Shown: positions 14,724 through 26,232 of the stretch, piece after piece
Layout of the letters: each line of letters begins with the position of its first letter
How positions within the stretch are numbered: the first letter of the stretch is position 1
Origin: a virus
IMG/VR virus record: IMGVR_UViG_3300042691_005476
Span: 1-26,863 of that record
DNA length: 26,863 nucleotides
Reading direction: 5' to 3' (one strand)
Program-made: the position numbers and the translations under genes
Notes under the pieces: model-generated
Told to the model about the DNA's origin: nothing
Databases searched by the model: none
Seen by the model: the letters and a program-made list of their open reading frames with translations, nothing else

Positions 14724-15280
14724 TGGCGATTTGCAAAAAATGCCAGCAAGACAAGCCAGAGGCAGAATTTTATTTTAAGGCGGCTGGCCGCCTCGCGACC
14801 TCTTGCAAGGTCTGTCATAATTTGCAGGTCAAGGAATGGCAGGCCGTTAACAAAGAAAAGGTCAGGGGGTATGTCAGGGCGTCCTGCAAAAAGGCATACG
14901 ACGAAAACCCGGAAAAATTCAGAAAAAAATCACTTGCGAGAAGGGCTGCTGATCGCGAAAAGTCGCGCAAAATTGTCAGCAAAAGCTACAAAAAAATATA
15001 CGCCAGCCGCCGCGAGAGAGAGCGCGCAAGATTGAATGCCGCAAGTGCAGCAAGACGGCGCTTGCCGCCGAATTGGCTTGGCGCTATTTTCATGGCTCAA
15101 ATTCAAGAGTTTTACGATGTGGCAAAGGCTGTCACCATGCAGACTGGCGTGATGCACCATGTTGACCATATTGTTCCTCTGAACGGAAAAACGGTTTCTG
15201 GCCTTCATGTGCCGTGGAACATGCAGATTATTTCTGCGAGCGAAAACTGCGCCAAGGGCGCTAAGGTGGCGGTGGATTAA
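14723..15280 (+). CDS. HNH endonuclease, probably homing-type
   Basis: 185 residues. The N-terminal zinc finger is C4-x2-C7 and C28-x2-C31. A long Lys/Arg-rich helical linker (about 45-115) follows. The C-terminal HNH core contains HHVDHIVPLNG with H146, D148 and H149, then GLHVPWNMQIISASENCAKG with N166 and N175. Relatives are common free-standing nucleases in phage structural operons. Its coding DNA is visibly richer in A/T than neighbouring genes, supporting recent acquisition. It lies between the zinc-ribbon protein and the fibre gene, coupled to the former by a TGATG overlap and ending exactly where the GTG of the fibre gene begins. Confidence 0.85.
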   Translation: MAICKKCQQDKPEAEFYFKAAGRLATSCKVCHNLQVKEWQAVNKEKVRGYVRASCKKAYDENPEKFRKKSLARRAADREKSRKIVSKSYKKIYASRRERERARLNAASAARRRLPPNWLGAIFMAQIQEFYDVAKAVTMQTGVMHHVDHIVPLNGKTVSGLHVPWNMQIISASENCAKGAKVAVD

Positions 15281-19080
<3,800 letters not shown>

Positions 19081-19081
19081 C

Positions 19082-19573
19082 ATGGCTGAAGGTCTTGTCG
19101 GCTACAAATTGATCGATGGGAAGGGTATCGTCCATAATCAGTGGGGTGGAACGTGGGGGATTGTTCCTGCAATCCCCAATCCTCTTCGGCTGCCCAGTGG
19201 CGACCATGTGCATGCGCCGCAGATCAACGTCAATTATGATGGCTACACCCTGACTGAATGGATGATGGGGGAGCCGCCTCCGTCCGTGCCAGTTTCCATC
19301 ACCCGCCGTCAGGCCGCTCTGGAGCTTTACGCCCTGCAATACATCACCCTGCAAGAAGCGCTCTACATGGTGAAGACCGCAGGCGTGCCGCTGGCGATTG
19401 CCGCCATTTTTGACACCCTTGTCTCTGATGGATCGTGGACGGTGGAGCAACGCACCCTTGCGGAGATCGACTTCGCAGCCGATAACTATTATCGCGCCAA
19501 CAGCTTGCTGGCGCTCATGGGTCTGACATCGGGACAGATCGATCAGTTCTTCATCTCGGCATCAACTCGCTAA
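19082..19573 (+). CDS. Tail-fibre-associated protein (possible fibre assembly factor)
   Basis: 163 residues from ATG 19082, just after the previous stop; an in-frame TTG at 19070 overlaps the upstream gene and is less likely. The N-terminal half contains VGYKLIDGKGIVHNQWGG and a Pro-rich segment MGEPPPSVPVSITRRQAALE. The C-terminal helical half (LAEIDFAADNYYRANSLLALMGLTSGQIDQFF) is typical of small proteins encoded after phage fibre genes: R-Q-A...L near the start and G-L-T-x-x-Q-I-D near the end. These are often annotated as tail proteins or fibre-assembly chaperones. The chaperone role is inference. Confidence 0.6.
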   Translation: MAEGLVGYKLIDGKGIVHNQWGGTWGIVPAIPNPLRLPSGDHVHAPQINVNYDGYTLTEWMMGEPPPSVPVSITRRQAALELYALQYITLQEALYMVKTAGVPLAIAAIFDTLVSDGSWTVEQRTLAEIDFAADNYYRANSLLALMGLTSGQIDQFFISASTR

Positions 19574-19592
19574 CATTTCCGGGGAGGGAAAT

Positions 19593-20669
19593 ATGCGTTT
19601 CCACGTCGCGGCACTGCCGCACACTTGCGTCACGACCGAATATCTTAGCTGCGCCTACACCGCCAAGGTGCTGAACTTCTGCCGCATGATGAAGGACAGG
19701 GGCCACGAGGTCTTCCTGTACGGTGGAGAGCAGAACGAAGCACTGTGCGACGAGCATATCGTCTGCGTGAGCGAGGCGGACCGCGCAGCGCATGTCGGCG
19801 ATGGTCATTTCACCTCCGCCAGCTTCGACTACACCCTGCCGTTCTGGCGCAACGCCAATGCCAAGATGGCGGAGGAAATCAAGAAGAGGGCGCAGCACAA
19901 GGACTTCCTCTGCATCATTGGCGGCTACGCACAGAAGCCGATTGCTGACGCGCTGCCCAACATGATGGCTGTCGAGTTCGGCGTCGGCTATGGCGGCTCC
20001 TTCAGCCAGTACCGCGTCTTCGAAAGCTATGCGTGGATGCACCTGTGCTACGGCTCCGCCAAGGGCGGCGATCCGCACGGCGTGGACGGCAACTGGTGGG
20101 ACACTGTCATCCCCGGCTACCTCGACCCTGAGATGTTCCCCTTCAGCGCGGAGAAGGACGACTACTATCTGTTCATTGGCCGCCTCGTGGACCGCAAGGG
20201 CTACCGCATCGCCGCCGATGTCTGCTTCGATCTGGGCAAGCGCCTCGTCGTGGCGGGACAGGGAACGCCCCCTCTGGGGACGGAGTATGTTGGTGTCGTT
20301 GACCCGGTGACGCGCGGCAAGTTGATGAGCCGCGCCAAGGCGGTGTTCGTGCCGACCATTTACATCGAACCCTTCGGCAATGTTAACATCGAAGCGCAGG
20401 CCTGCGGCACGCCCGTCATCACCACGGACTGGGGCGCATTCACCGAGACGGTCGTGCATGGCGAGACGGGCTTCCGGTGCCGCACCTTCGGTGAGTTCAA
20501 GCGCGCAGCGGAGGCGGTGGAGAAGCTCGACCCGCACGCCATCAGGGAGCGTGCCGTTAACAAATACTCCCTCAAGGTCGTCGGCAAGCAGTACGAGGAT
20601 TATTTCGCCCGCCTTCTGCATATGTGGGAAGACGGGTGGTATGAGGGGAAAGTCTTCGGCAAGCAGTAG
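19593..20669 (+). CDS. GT4-like glycosyltransferase (GT-B fold)
   Basis: 358 residues with GGGGAGGG before ATG. The C-terminal Rossmann half is clear: YYLFIGRLVDRKGYRIA, KRLVVAGQG, SRAKAVFVPTIYIEPFGNVN and GTPVITTDWGAFTETVVHGE. E259-P-F-G-x4-E267 is the EX7E motif that contacts the sugar nucleotide in GT4 enzymes. The N-terminal half (LSCAYTAKVLNFCRMMKDRGHEVFLYG) fits the acceptor domain. It would transfer a sugar from a nucleotide donor; the acceptor is unknown. Candidates are host envelope glycans, to block superinfection, and phage fibre proteins. Its place directly after the fibre genes and before lysis genes makes the fibre attractive. No signal peptide is seen, so it is cytoplasmic. Confidence 0.85.
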   Translation: MRFHVAALPHTCVTTEYLSCAYTAKVLNFCRMMKDRGHEVFLYGGEQNEALCDEHIVCVSEADRAAHVGDGHFTSASFDYTLPFWRNANAKMAEEIKKRAQHKDFLCIIGGYAQKPIADALPNMMAVEFGVGYGGSFSQYRVFESYAWMHLCYGSAKGGDPHGVDGNWWDTVIPGYLDPEMFPFSAEKDDYYLFIGRLVDRKGYRIAADVCFDLGKRLVVAGQGTPPLGTEYVGVVDPVTRGKLMSRAKAVFVPTIYIEPFGNVNIEAQACGTPVITTDWGAFTETVVHGETGFRCRTFGEFKRAAEAVEKLDPHAIRERAVNKYSLKVVGKQYEDYFARLLHMWEDGWYEGKVFGKQ

Positions 20670-20693
20670 CATCTTTTCCACGACGAAAAGATG
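20670..20693 (+). promoter_or_regulatory. Perfect 9-bp hairpin at the entrance to the lysis cassette
   Basis: CATCTTTTC (20670-20678) and GAAAAGATG (20685-20693) are perfectly complementary with a 6-nt CACGAC loop. The hairpin begins right after the glycosyltransferase stop and covers the ATG at 20691, making that ATG a poor start and leaving the ATG at 20736 free. It may stabilise the upstream mRNA end or reduce read-through into lysis genes. There is no T tract after it. Confidence 0.55.
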
Positions 20694-20735
20694 AGTTACA
20701 AGACGCCGGGGAGAGAATTTGCTTTTGGAGCGGCC

Positions 20736-20978
20736 ATGGAGATCAACTTGCAAATCCTCTTCAACATTGGCGTTGGTGCCATATTTGCAATAGCCGGGTG
20801 GTTCTTCCGCCAGCTTTGGGACGCAACCACAGAGCTTCGCAAGGACCTGCACTCCATCGAAAAGGGCCTCCCGGTCAACTATGTGCGCCGCGAAGAGTTC
20901 ACTGAGATCATGCGCGAGATCAGGGGAATGTTTGAGAAGATACACGACAAGCTTGATGGCAAGGCAGACAAGATATGA
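20736..20978 (+). CDS. Small membrane/coiled-coil protein of the lysis cassette
   Basis: 80 residues from ATG 20736, chosen over ATG 20691 because GGAG lies 5 bases upstream, the upstream ATG is buried in a hairpin, and family members start M-x-I-N-x-Q. One membrane segment near the N-terminus (LFNIGVGAIFAIAGWFF) is followed by a charged amphipathic helix (WDATTELRKDL to the end) with LPVNYVRREEFTEIMREI and KIHDKLDGKADK. This is a familiar type next to phage endolysins, usually unnamed, with a proposed holin- or spanin-like role. It overlaps the amidase start by four bases (ATGA). Confidence 0.7.
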   Translation: MEINLQILFNIGVGAIFAIAGWFFRQLWDATTELRKDLHSIEKGLPVNYVRREEFTEIMREIRGMFEKIHDKLDGKADKI

Positions 20979-21409
20979 AGCGCGAGGCCACCAACAATAT
21001 CGTTCTGCACTGCGCCGCCACCCGCCCCAGTCAGAATGTCGGGGTCGCCGACATCAGGAAATGGCACAAGGAGCGCGGCTGGTCCGATATTGGTTACCAT
21101 TTCGTGATCCGGCGTGACGGGCGTGTCGAGCGTGGCCGCGCTGAAGACGAGGTCGGTGCGCACGTCGCAGGCCGTAACATCGACAGCATCGGCATTTGCA
21201 TGGCGGGTGGCCTCAACGAACTCACATGGAAGCCGGAAAACAACTTCACCATCCCCCAATGGGCCGCGCTTGAGAAGCTTGTCCGCTCGCTGACGATCAA
21301 GTATCCTCGCGCGAAAGTGCTTGGTCACCGGGACTTCCCCGGTGTGCAGAAGGCCTGCCCCTGCTTCAATGCGCGGGCGTGGGCGAAGAAACTGAAACTT
21401 CCTGTCTAA
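20975..21409 (+). CDS. Endolysin: N-acetylmuramoyl-L-alanine amidase, T7-lysozyme-like
   Basis: 144 residues, single Amidase_2/PGRP domain. It cleaves the bond between N-acetylmuramic acid and L-alanine in peptidoglycan. Zinc ligands are visible as H12 (NIVLHCAAT), H118 (LGHRDFPG) and C128 (KACPCF), matching T7 lysozyme H17, H122 and C130. Catalytic partners Y41 (DIGYHFVI) and K126 match T7 Y46 and K128. Length is close to T7 lysozyme (151). There is no signal peptide or membrane anchor, so release depends on a holin; a holin-like gene follows. Whether it also regulates an RNA polymerase, as T7 lysozyme does, cannot be told here. Confidence 0.92.
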   Translation: MKREATNNIVLHCAATRPSQNVGVADIRKWHKERGWSDIGYHFVIRRDGRVERGRAEDEVGAHVAGRNIDSIGICMAGGLNELTWKPENNFTIPQWAALEKLVRSLTIKYPRAKVLGHRDFPGVQKACPCFNARAWAKKLKLPV

Positions 21410-21428
21410 CAACAGAAGGGAAATGAGC

Positions 21429-21590
21429 ATGACGAAGGAAATGGTCTGGGGCGTTTTCCGCGCCGTTCTCGCTGCCGCTGGCGGCTACATTGTCGGCACT
21501 GGCATCGTTGACAATGCCACGATGAACGACATCATCGGCGCGGTCGGCATCCTCTTCGCAGCGGCTTGGTCGATCTGGTCTAAGAAGTGA
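21429..21590 (+). CDS. Putative holin (Pam3-gp28-like)
   Basis: 53 residues from ATG 21429, favoured over ATG 21423 because GAAGGGA at 21415-21421 lies 7 bases upstream. Two hydrophobic segments, VFRAVLAAAGGYIVGTGIV and DIIGAVGILFAAAWSIW, are separated by a short polar turn (DNATMN) and followed by SKK. The pattern W-G-x-x-R-x-x-L-A-A-x-G-G-Y...V-G...W-S-x-x-S-K resembles the Pam3-gp28 family of putative phage holins, recalled rather than searched. It would form inner-membrane lesions that let the amidase reach peptidoglycan. The stop overlaps the next gene's GTG by four bases (GTGA). Confidence 0.75.
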   Translation: MTKEMVWGVFRAVLAAAGGYIVGTGIVDNATMNDIIGAVGILFAAAWSIWSKK

Positions 21591-21817
21591 ACTGGCTTGA
21601 GATAGCCGCCATCATCATCCTCCTTCTGGGGATCGGTGCTGGCGGCTTTCTTGTGGCCCAGAGGCCGTCGTTCTGGCTCGGCCTCATCACGGTGACGATC
21701 AAGGCCGCGATCCCGGCCATCCTGAAGCGGAACCCGTTAGATGTCGAGGAACGGATGAACGACTGCATCCGCAGCGGCGGGCAATGGGATAATTTTCGCA
21801 AACGCTGCAAGAGATGA
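21587..21817 (+). CDS. Small membrane protein of the lysis cassette
   Basis: 76 residues starting at GTG 21587, overlapping the holin stop (GTGA), so probably translated by coupling. An N-terminal membrane segment (IAAIIILLLGIGAGGFLVA) is followed by a second moderately hydrophobic stretch (FWLGLITVTIKAAIPAI) and a soluble tail RMNDCIRSGGQWDNFRKRCK with two Cys. The family is not certain. It could be a holin partner or antiholin, or part of a spanin-like system, but no lipobox is seen. Confidence 0.65.
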   Translation: MNWLEIAAIIILLLGIGAGGFLVAQRPSFWLGLITVTIKAAIPAILKRNPLDVEERMNDCIRSGGQWDNFRKRCKR

Positions 21818-21887
21818 CGTCCCGGCCTTCACAGGCCACCCTAAGCTATGGTAAAACCACGCCGAACAAAGTTAACAGAGGCATGTC

Positions 21888-22601
21888 ATGCCGGGTTTGA
21901 CCTACGGAACGTACAAGACTGCTCTGGCAACTCTGTCTGTGGTTCCCGAAACGGACGCCAACTGGCTCTCAATTCTGCCGGATGCCATCGAATACGCTGA
22001 ACTGCGCATTTACCGCGATCTCGACCTCCTCTCGACCGTCAGCACGAACACCAGCTTTTCTACCACCGCAGGGGCGTCTAAGGTCGCCTTGACACAAGGC
22101 ACGTTCGTCACGCTCCAGAATGTTAACGTCATCACGCCCGCCGGAACATCGAACCCCGATTTGGGAACCCGCGTGCCGCTGCTCCCGGTGTCCAAAGAAT
22201 ACATCCAGTATTCTTGGCCCAGCATCACCAATTCTGCGGTTCCCGCCTATTTTGCCATGATCGATGAGCGGACGTTTTCTCTCGGCCCGTGGCCCGATGC
22301 CGCTTACACGCTGGAGATCATCGGGACGATCAGGCCCGCAACGCTGTCCTCGACCAACACCGAGACTTTCATCTCGCAGTACCTCCCCGATCTGTTCCTG
22401 ATGGCCTCCATGATCTTCATCAGTGGCTATCAGCGCAACTTTGGCCGCCAGAGCGACGACCCGCAGATGGCTCAGTCCTACGAGAGCCAGTACCAAAACC
22501 TCCTCAAGGGTGCGACGGTCGAGGAGTACCGCCGCAAATTCCAAGCCTCTGGCTGGACATCGTCGTCTCCATCCCCGGTGGCTACTCCGGGCAGGGGGTA
22601 A
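21888..22601 (+). CDS. Tail adaptor protein (gp4/tail-tubular-A-like)
   Basis: 237 residues; AGAGG lies 6 bases before ATG 21888. Key blocks are WLSILPDAIEYAELRIYRDL, the helical start typical of phage adaptor proteins, a beta core (LLPVSKEYIQYSWP, FAMIDERTFSLGPWP, TLEIIGTIRPA) and QYLPDLFLMASMIFISGY followed by a C-terminal helix. These fit podovirus adaptor proteins that link portal to nozzle (T7 gp11, P22 gp4). The nozzle gene follows after three bases, supporting the pairing. It is the second adaptor-like protein here besides 13314. A Ser/Pro tail ends the protein. Confidence 0.65.
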   Translation: MPGLTYGTYKTALATLSVVPETDANWLSILPDAIEYAELRIYRDLDLLSTVSTNTSFSTTAGASKVALTQGTFVTLQNVNVITPAGTSNPDLGTRVPLLPVSKEYIQYSWPSITNSAVPAYFAMIDERTFSLGPWPDAAYTLEIIGTIRPATLSSTNTETFISQYLPDLFLMASMIFISGYQRNFGRQSDDPQMAQSYESQYQNLLKGATVEEYRRKFQASGWTSSSPSPVATPGRG

Positions 22602-22604
22602 TCC

Positions 22605-25600
22605 ATGCCGCACAGCACGATCAAGCTCATTCCGGGCGTGGACACCAACAAGACGCCCACTCTCAACGAAACCGCCATCTCCTTCACCGATCTCGTCCGC
22701 TTCGTCCCCGACAGGACCGGGCTTGGCCTCGTGCAGAAGCTTGGCGGCTGGACCCGCTACATTTCCGGCACATTCTCCGCGCCGATCCGCGAACTCAAGG
22801 CGTGGAGCGATCTGGAATACACCAACTACCTCGCCATTGGCGGCGAGAGCGATGTGGGCGTTCAGGTCTACAAGCAGTCCGATGGATCGCTGACTGACGT
22901 CACGCCTCGCACCCTTATCGATGACGTGACCTCCAGCTTCGTCACGACGAGCGCCGCTCTTCCCTCGACATCGTCGCACACCGATGTGCGCGTGGCAACG
23001 TCTACGGAAGCCCTTGGCCCTGAGCTTGTAACCAACGGCAATTTTGCGACTGGCATTCAGGGGTGGACGGTCTTCGGTTCTGGCGCAACTCTGTCATGGG
23101 ATGCGATTAACCAGCGCGCGGAAGTGACGACGACCGCGCAGCAGCAGGGCTTGTCCACGACTGTTTCTTTTGTTTCCGGCGACACATATCTCGTTACCGC
23201 GACCATCACAAATGGTTCGTCTTCGTCGCGAACCTATCGCGCTGTGATGGGGACCGGGGTGTCAGACTTCGTCACAATATCTGCTGGTGCAACGCAAAAC
23301 GTATCTTTCACTATTCCGGGCGCGACATCCTCGACCCTGACATTGAGGACTGGTGGAACATTTACGCCGGACCCCAATGAGAAACAGTATTTTGATAACA
23401 TCTCCGCAAAAAACGTCCGTTTCCCTACGACCTACAACAATGGCACCAGCGGCGTGGGAGCCACGTTGACCAATGCAGGGCCACTGGCCGCCATTCAGAT
23501 TGATGGCGTCTCTCTTGCCGTTTCAAACCGTGTTCTGGTTCAAAATCAGGTCACGCCTGCACACAACGGCGTCTACTCGGTCACCACCGTGGGCGATGGC
23601 TCAACGGCATGGGTCCTGACGCGCGTCACTGATTTTGATGCGTGGGGGGCTGGCGACATTGAGTATGGCGCGCTGTTCTTCGTGTCTGAAGGCACGGTCA
23701 ACGCCAGCCGCACATACTATTGCTCCAACAGCACGACTGTGACGGTTGGGACCACAGCGATCACATTTGCTCTGGCGGCTGGCCTTAGCACAGGCTCTGG
23801 CGCGTCTGCGGTTTCCGTATACACGCCCTTCGTCCCAAGCTCCGCCTCCTATGTGTTCTTCCCGACCATTGTCAATCTGGGCAACGTCAATCTTCTCGGC
23901 CCCTACGACATCACAACAATCGGTTCTGGCTTCTTCACGATAGACGTCCCGTCCATCCTGACGCCGATCTCCAAGATCACAGCAGTGACGGCTGGCTCTG
24001 ATCGCACGGTCACGATCCGCTTTCCGGTAGCGCACACATTCTATGTTGGGCAAAGCATCTACGTTGCTGGTGTTGATACGGTGAGCTTCGATGGCTCATT
24101 CACCATCACCTCCGTCACCGACGTGACCATCACCTATACGCAGACAGGCGTCTCGACTGCGGCAACATCCTATGGCGGAACGGTCAATGCCAAGGTGAAC
24201 TTTGGTGGTGTGCCGCCCGAATTTACGACGGTCGCCGGATCGTCCACGGTAACGGTCGATCTGGTGAACCATGGTTATTCGGTGGGCGATACATTCAATG
24301 CCACCGTGTCCACTACGGTCGGCGGTGCGGTCATCTTTGGTCTCTACACCATCAACAAGATCAACACGGCAGATCAATTTGAAATCTCGACCGCACTCCC
24401 GGCCACGGGCAGCGCCACGGGCTATGAAAACGGCGGTGCGATCCGCATCGAAAGCTTTGTCAGCATCCAGAGCATCGATCAGGGCGACAATTATGTCTAT
24501 GGCGGCGGCGTCTACAACGAAGGCCTTTACGGAAGTGGCTTTGTCCCGGCGGCCAATGACGGCACTGCCATTACGGCGACAGACTGGTCGCTCGACAATT
24601 GGGGGTCGATCCTCGTTGCTGCTCCCAAGAATGGTGCCGTCTATTACTGGCAGCCCGTAGGCAGTGCCATCCAGAATTTGGGCTACATGCCGAACGCCCC
24701 CGTCTACAATGCGGGCATTTTCGTTGCGATGCCGCAGCGCCAAGTCATTGCCTTCGGTTCGTCCTTCGGCTCCATTCAGGACCCGCTGCTGATCCGCTGG
24801 TGTGACCTTGAGGATTTTACGGTGTGGGAAGGAACCGCCTTCAATCAGGCGGGCAGCTACCGCATCCCCACAGGCTCCAAGATCGTGTGGGCCACGCAGG
24901 CTCCGCAGCAGGCCCTGATCTGGACCGACCTCGACGTCTGGTCGATGACCTATATCGGCCAACCCTACATCTACGGCTTCAACAAGATCGGCGCGAACGC
25001 TGGCCTGATCTCGGCCAAAGCTGCGGGGCAAATGGGCGGCGTCGTCTACTGGATGAGCCAGAAGCAGTTCTTCCGCTTCGGCGGCAACGGCGTGGAGCCT
25101 ATCCCTTGCCCGGTCTGGGATCAGGTGTTTCAGAATTTCTTCCCCGGCGTTGACGGGAACGGTAATCCGTACACGGATCGTATCCGCTGCGCAGCCAACA
25201 GCCAGTACAACGAGATCACTTGGTACTTCCCGGCGCACTACACCAACGACATTGATCCCGCCACGGGTCTGGCGCTGGATGCGCAGCAGATCGGGACTGG
25301 TGAGGTCAATGCGTATGTCAAATACAATGTGGTCCTGAACCAGTGGGATTACGGCTACCAGCACCCTGACAATGCCTCCGTTCTTGTTGGTAGGACGGCA
25401 TGGATCGATCAGTCGGTTCTCGGTCCGCCCATTGGCGCTGCGGCGGTCACCAGCGTCGTCGGCCAGACCAGCGGTTTCTTCGTCTACCAGCACGAAACCA
25501 GCAACAATGCCGATGGTGTTGCCATGCAGTCTGGCTTCACGACGGGCTACGCTGCTCTGTCGGACGGCAACGAGATGATCTTCATCGATCAGGTCTGGCC

Positions 25601-25847
25601 CGACATGAAGTGGGGTTTTGTGGATGAAGCCAAGACGGCGGAGGTCAAGATCACCTTCTTCGTCACCAACTATCCCGGCGACACGCCGATTGAATATGGA
25701 CCCTACACGGTGACGCAGCAGACGCAGTACCTGAGCGTCCGCATGCGCGGGAGGCTGGTCGCCATCGGCGTCTCCAGCACCGACAGCGGAAGCTTCTGGC
25801 GCATCGGCGCGATCCGTTACAGGTTCCAACCGGACGGAAAATACTGA
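22605..25847 (+). CDS. Large tail nozzle/hub protein (P22 gp10- or T7 gp12-like) with inserted domains
   Basis: 1080 residues, with AGGGGG before ATG. The N-terminus (ETAISFTDLVRFVPDR, LGGWTRYISGTF, LKAWSDLEYTNYLAIGGESD) and the C-terminal half (APKNGAVYYWQP, VAMPQRQVIAFGS, IRWCDLEDFTVWEGT, GVVYWMSQKQFFRFGGNGVE) match beta-propeller-like nozzle/hub proteins of short tails. Such proteins are usually about 470-800 residues, so the middle is expanded: residues about 140-275 look like a CBM4/9-type jelly roll (ELVTNGNFATGIQGW), about 280-405 a tail-associated beta domain (LVQNQVTPAHNGVYSVTT), and about 458-617 two FCCH-like repeats. The inserts could contact host glycans during adsorption. The assignment as nozzle is strong; sugar binding is inference. 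Confidence 0.75.
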   Translation: MPHSTIKLIPGVDTNKTPTLNETAISFTDLVRFVPDRTGLGLVQKLGGWTRYISGTFSAPIRELKAWSDLEYTNYLAIGGESDVGVQVYKQSDGSLTDVTPRTLIDDVTSSFVTTSAALPSTSSHTDVRVATSTEALGPELVTNGNFATGIQGWTVFGSGATLSWDAINQRAEVTTTAQQQGLSTTVSFVSGDTYLVTATITNGSSSSRTYRAVMGTGVSDFVTISAGATQNVSFTIPGATSSTLTLRTGGTFTPDPNEKQYFDNISAKNVRFPTTYNNGTSGVGATLTNAGPLAAIQIDGVSLAVSNRVLVQNQVTPAHNGVYSVTTVGDGSTAWVLTRVTDFDAWGAGDIEYGALFFVSEGTVNASRTYYCSNSTTVTVGTTAITFALAAGLSTGSGASAVSVYTPFVPSSASYVFFPTIVNLGNVNLLGPYDITTIGSGFFTIDVPSILTPISKITAVTAGSDRTVTIRFPVAHTFYVGQSIYVAGVDTVSFDGSFTITSVTDVTITYTQTGVSTAATSYGGTVNAKVNFGGVPPEFTTVAGSSTVTVDLVNHGYSVGDTFNATVSTTVGGAVIFGLYTINKINTADQFEISTALPATGSATGYENGGAIRIESFVSIQSIDQGDNYVYGGGVYNEGLYGSGFVPAANDGTAITATDWSLDNWGSILVAAPKNGAVYYWQPVGSAIQNLGYMPNAPVYNAGIFVAMPQRQVIAFGSSFGSIQDPLLIRWCDLEDFTVWEGTAFNQAGSYRIPTGSKIVWATQAPQQALIWTDLDVWSMTYIGQPYIYGFNKIGANAGLISAKAAGQMGGVVYWMSQKQFFRFGGNGVEPIPCPVWDQVFQNFFPGVDGNGNPYTDRIRCAANSQYNEITWYFPAHYTNDIDPATGLALDAQQIGTGEVNAYVKYNVVLNQWDYGYQHPDNASVLVGRTAWIDQSVLGPPIGAAAVTSVVGQTSGFFVYQHETSNNADGVAMQSGFTTGYAALSDGNEMIFIDQVWPDMKWGFVDEAKTAEVKITFFVTNYPGDTPIEYGPYTVTQQTQYLSVRMRGRLVAIGVSSTDSGSFWRIGAIRYRFQPDGKY

Positions 25848-25859
25848 TGAGGGCGGACC

Positions 25860-26231
25860 GTGGCAAACATTGACGATCTCGTAACTGTCCAGAAGAACGG
25901 CGTCGTCGCGATCAATGATCTGACGGCATCGCTCAATTCCTTCCGCGCCCTCTACGAGAGCTTCGTCGGGAACCGGACGGCGGTGGGCATCACCGACGAC
26001 AGCCTGATCTACACCGGGGCCGGAAGGCTCGTGAACGTGGCTGTGACCGCCGGGACTGCGGGTGGCACCGTGCATGACGCCGCCTCCGTGGCGGACGCGA
26101 CATCCGCCAACACGATTTTCGTCCTGCCGACCACGACAGGCCTCACGCAAGTCAACATGCCGTTCTTTGACGGCCTCGTCATCAACCCCGGAGCGTCGGT
26201 CACCGTCGCCGTGACATACTCGGAGAGCTAA
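25860..26231 (+). CDS. Small tail-associated virion protein
   Basis: 123 residues from GTG 25860, with GAGGGCGG upstream. The N-terminus MANIDDLVTVQKNGVVAIN and a helix (LTASLNSFRALYESFVG) precede a beta-rich region with GRLVNVAVTAGTAGG, TIFVLPTTTGLTQVNMPF and GASVTVAVTYSES. Small proteins of this type recur after nozzle genes in related phages, without a defined function. Its first 12 bases equal those of the collagen-like fibre gene. It might be a minor tail component. Confidence 0.65.
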   Translation: MANIDDLVTVQKNGVVAINDLTASLNSFRALYESFVGNRTAVGITDDSLIYTGAGRLVNVAVTAGTAGGTVHDAASVADATSANTIFVLPTTTGLTQVNMPFFDGLVINPGASVTVAVTYSES

Positions 26232-26232
26232 G

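Noticed and set aside
21825-21842. GGCCT-TCAC-AGGCC hairpin after the lysis cassette
   Set aside because: The stem is only five pairs and is not followed by a T tract, so it is weak evidence for a terminator.
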